6,021 bases of DNA, taken from positions 1-6,021 of the forward strand of contig JAKBSX010000208.1 of assembly GCA_021844725.1 (NCBI GenBank), read 5' to 3'. This document shows, in pieces, positions 5,580 to 6,021 of the stretch; within the stretch, counting starts at the first letter, position 1, and each line of letters begins with the position of its first letter. The notes beneath the pieces are model-generated. The model was not told the DNA's origin, made no database searches, and saw only the letters and a list, made by a program, of their open reading frames with translations. Both the position numbers and the translations under genes were made by a program. The stretch is from Actinomycetes bacterium. GTDB taxonomy: Bacteria > Actinomycetota > Acidimicrobiia > Acidimicrobiales > Acidimicrobiaceae.

Positions 5580-6021
5580 ACTCTTTTGGCAAGCATGATA
5601 GTTCTCGCTATAGACTAGCTTCTGCTCCCAATCCTCGAATGCTCCATCCACGCTATTGCGGGCGCTGTCCATTCCCCATTCAAAAGGAAAGTCTGTTCCG
5701 AACATCAACCTTTCAATGCCGAGAAATTCGGCGGCTAGTCTAAGAGCTTTGGCGTTGTAAGAGATTGTGTCAGCATACAGGACTCGCTTGATTTTCTCAC
5801 TCGGAGGTTCACTGAGTTTTCCTTTCGATTCTTCAAAGTTTCTCCACGCCGTGTCTACTCGTCCTTGCACGAACGGCAACGTGCCCGATAGATGTGCTGA
5901 AAGTATCTTCAGGTTTGGGAATTTGTCAAACAGTCCAGAATAAGCCATTTTGACCAAGCAGAGAGTAGAGTCGAAAACATAGCCTAACGAGCGAATCAGA
6001 CCGTTTTCTCTGAGCCGTTCT
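5568..6021 (-). CDS. Amidohydrolase-2 family (ACMSD-like TIM-barrel) enzyme, C-terminal part (runs off right edge)
   Basis: The frame is open from the right edge to TGA at 5568-5570 and gives the last 150 residues. It shows SLGYVFDSTL and YSGLFDKFPNLKILSAHLSG, the typical barrel strand carrying the His that matches the catalytic His of ACMSD (HGGG motif). Further on, ERLMFGTDFPFEWG carries the Asp matching the C-terminal metal ligand. Family members (aminocarboxymuconate-semialdehyde decarboxylase, resorcylate and carboxyvanillate decarboxylases, and metal-dependent hydrolases) use a single divalent metal to decarboxylate or hydrolyse ring-derived acids or lactones in the cytosol. The N-terminal HxH metal motif is outside the window, so which reaction applies cannot be told. 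No start is present; the TTG at 5957 is an internal Leu codon. The 3' end overlaps the OsmC gene by 12 bp in convergent orientation. Confidence 0.87.
   Translation of the reverse strand, partial: ERLRENGLIRSLGYVFDSTLCLVKMAYSGLFDKFPNLKILSAHLSGTLPFVQGRVDTAWRNFEESKGKLSEPPSEKIKRVLYADTISYNAKALRLAAEFLGIERLMFGTDFPFEWGMDSARNSVDGAFEDWEQKLVYSENYHACQKSLAS

Noticed and set aside
5568..5957. Amidohydrolase as a complete 129-residue protein starting at TTG 5957
   Set aside because: The frame continues upstream without a stop to the window edge, and the upstream residues (SLGYVFDSTL) match the family, so the gene is cut by the window, not short.
1..6021. CRISPR arrays, tRNA/rRNA genes, insertion sequences or tandem repeats
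   Set aside because: No regularly spaced repeats, cloverleaf-like segments, transposase motifs or terminal inverted repeats were seen; almost all sequence is accounted for by the six genes.

Overview
The window is a compact, fully coding stretch of about 6 kb with a moderate G+C content (roughly mid-40s percent by eye). It carries six protein genes, two of them cut by the window edges. No RNA genes, mobile elements or CRISPR arrays are visible. Arginine codons are mixed with many AGA/AGG, two genes lack any usable ATG or GTG start, and two starts have AT-rich TATA-like boxes about 26-29 nt upstream with no ribosome binding site. This fits an archaeon with leaderless transcripts, perhaps a heterotrophic Nitrososphaeria/Thaumarchaeota-type soil or sediment lineage. 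However, sigma70-like boxes can be drawn at the same places and the protein families are common in bacteria, so the domain of life is unresolved.

Layout, left to right: (1) on the minus strand, the N-terminal 76 residues of a Gfo/Idh/MocA-type NAD(P)-dependent oxidoreductase, lying 17 bp downstream of (2) an M24 'pita-bread' metallopeptidase-like protein, also on the minus strand; these two look like one operon. (3) Divergent from them, on the plus strand, a CocE/NonD-family serine hydrolase (X-Pro dipeptidyl-peptidase fold). (4) Tail to tail with it, one base between the stop codons, a second full-length paralogue of the same hydrolase on the minus strand. (5) Across a 73-bp divergent promoter region, an OsmC-family protein with both redox cysteines on the plus strand. 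(6) Overlapping its 3' end by 12 bp, the C-terminal part of an amidohydrolase-2 (ACMSD-like) enzyme on the minus strand, running off the right edge.

Taken together this looks like a catabolic neighbourhood: two ester/amide acyl hydrolases, an M24-fold enzyme, a sugar/polyol-type or small-molecule dehydrogenase and a TIM-barrel decarboxylase/hydrolase. These are families often found together where an organism degrades amide-, ester- or ring-containing organic compounds. No substrate can be named from sequence. The points most worth a second look are the replacement of the second metal-ligand Asp by Cys in the M24 protein, the absence of the usual catalytic-acid Asp position in both CocE-like hydrolases, and the inverted, abutting arrangement of the hydrolase paralogues.
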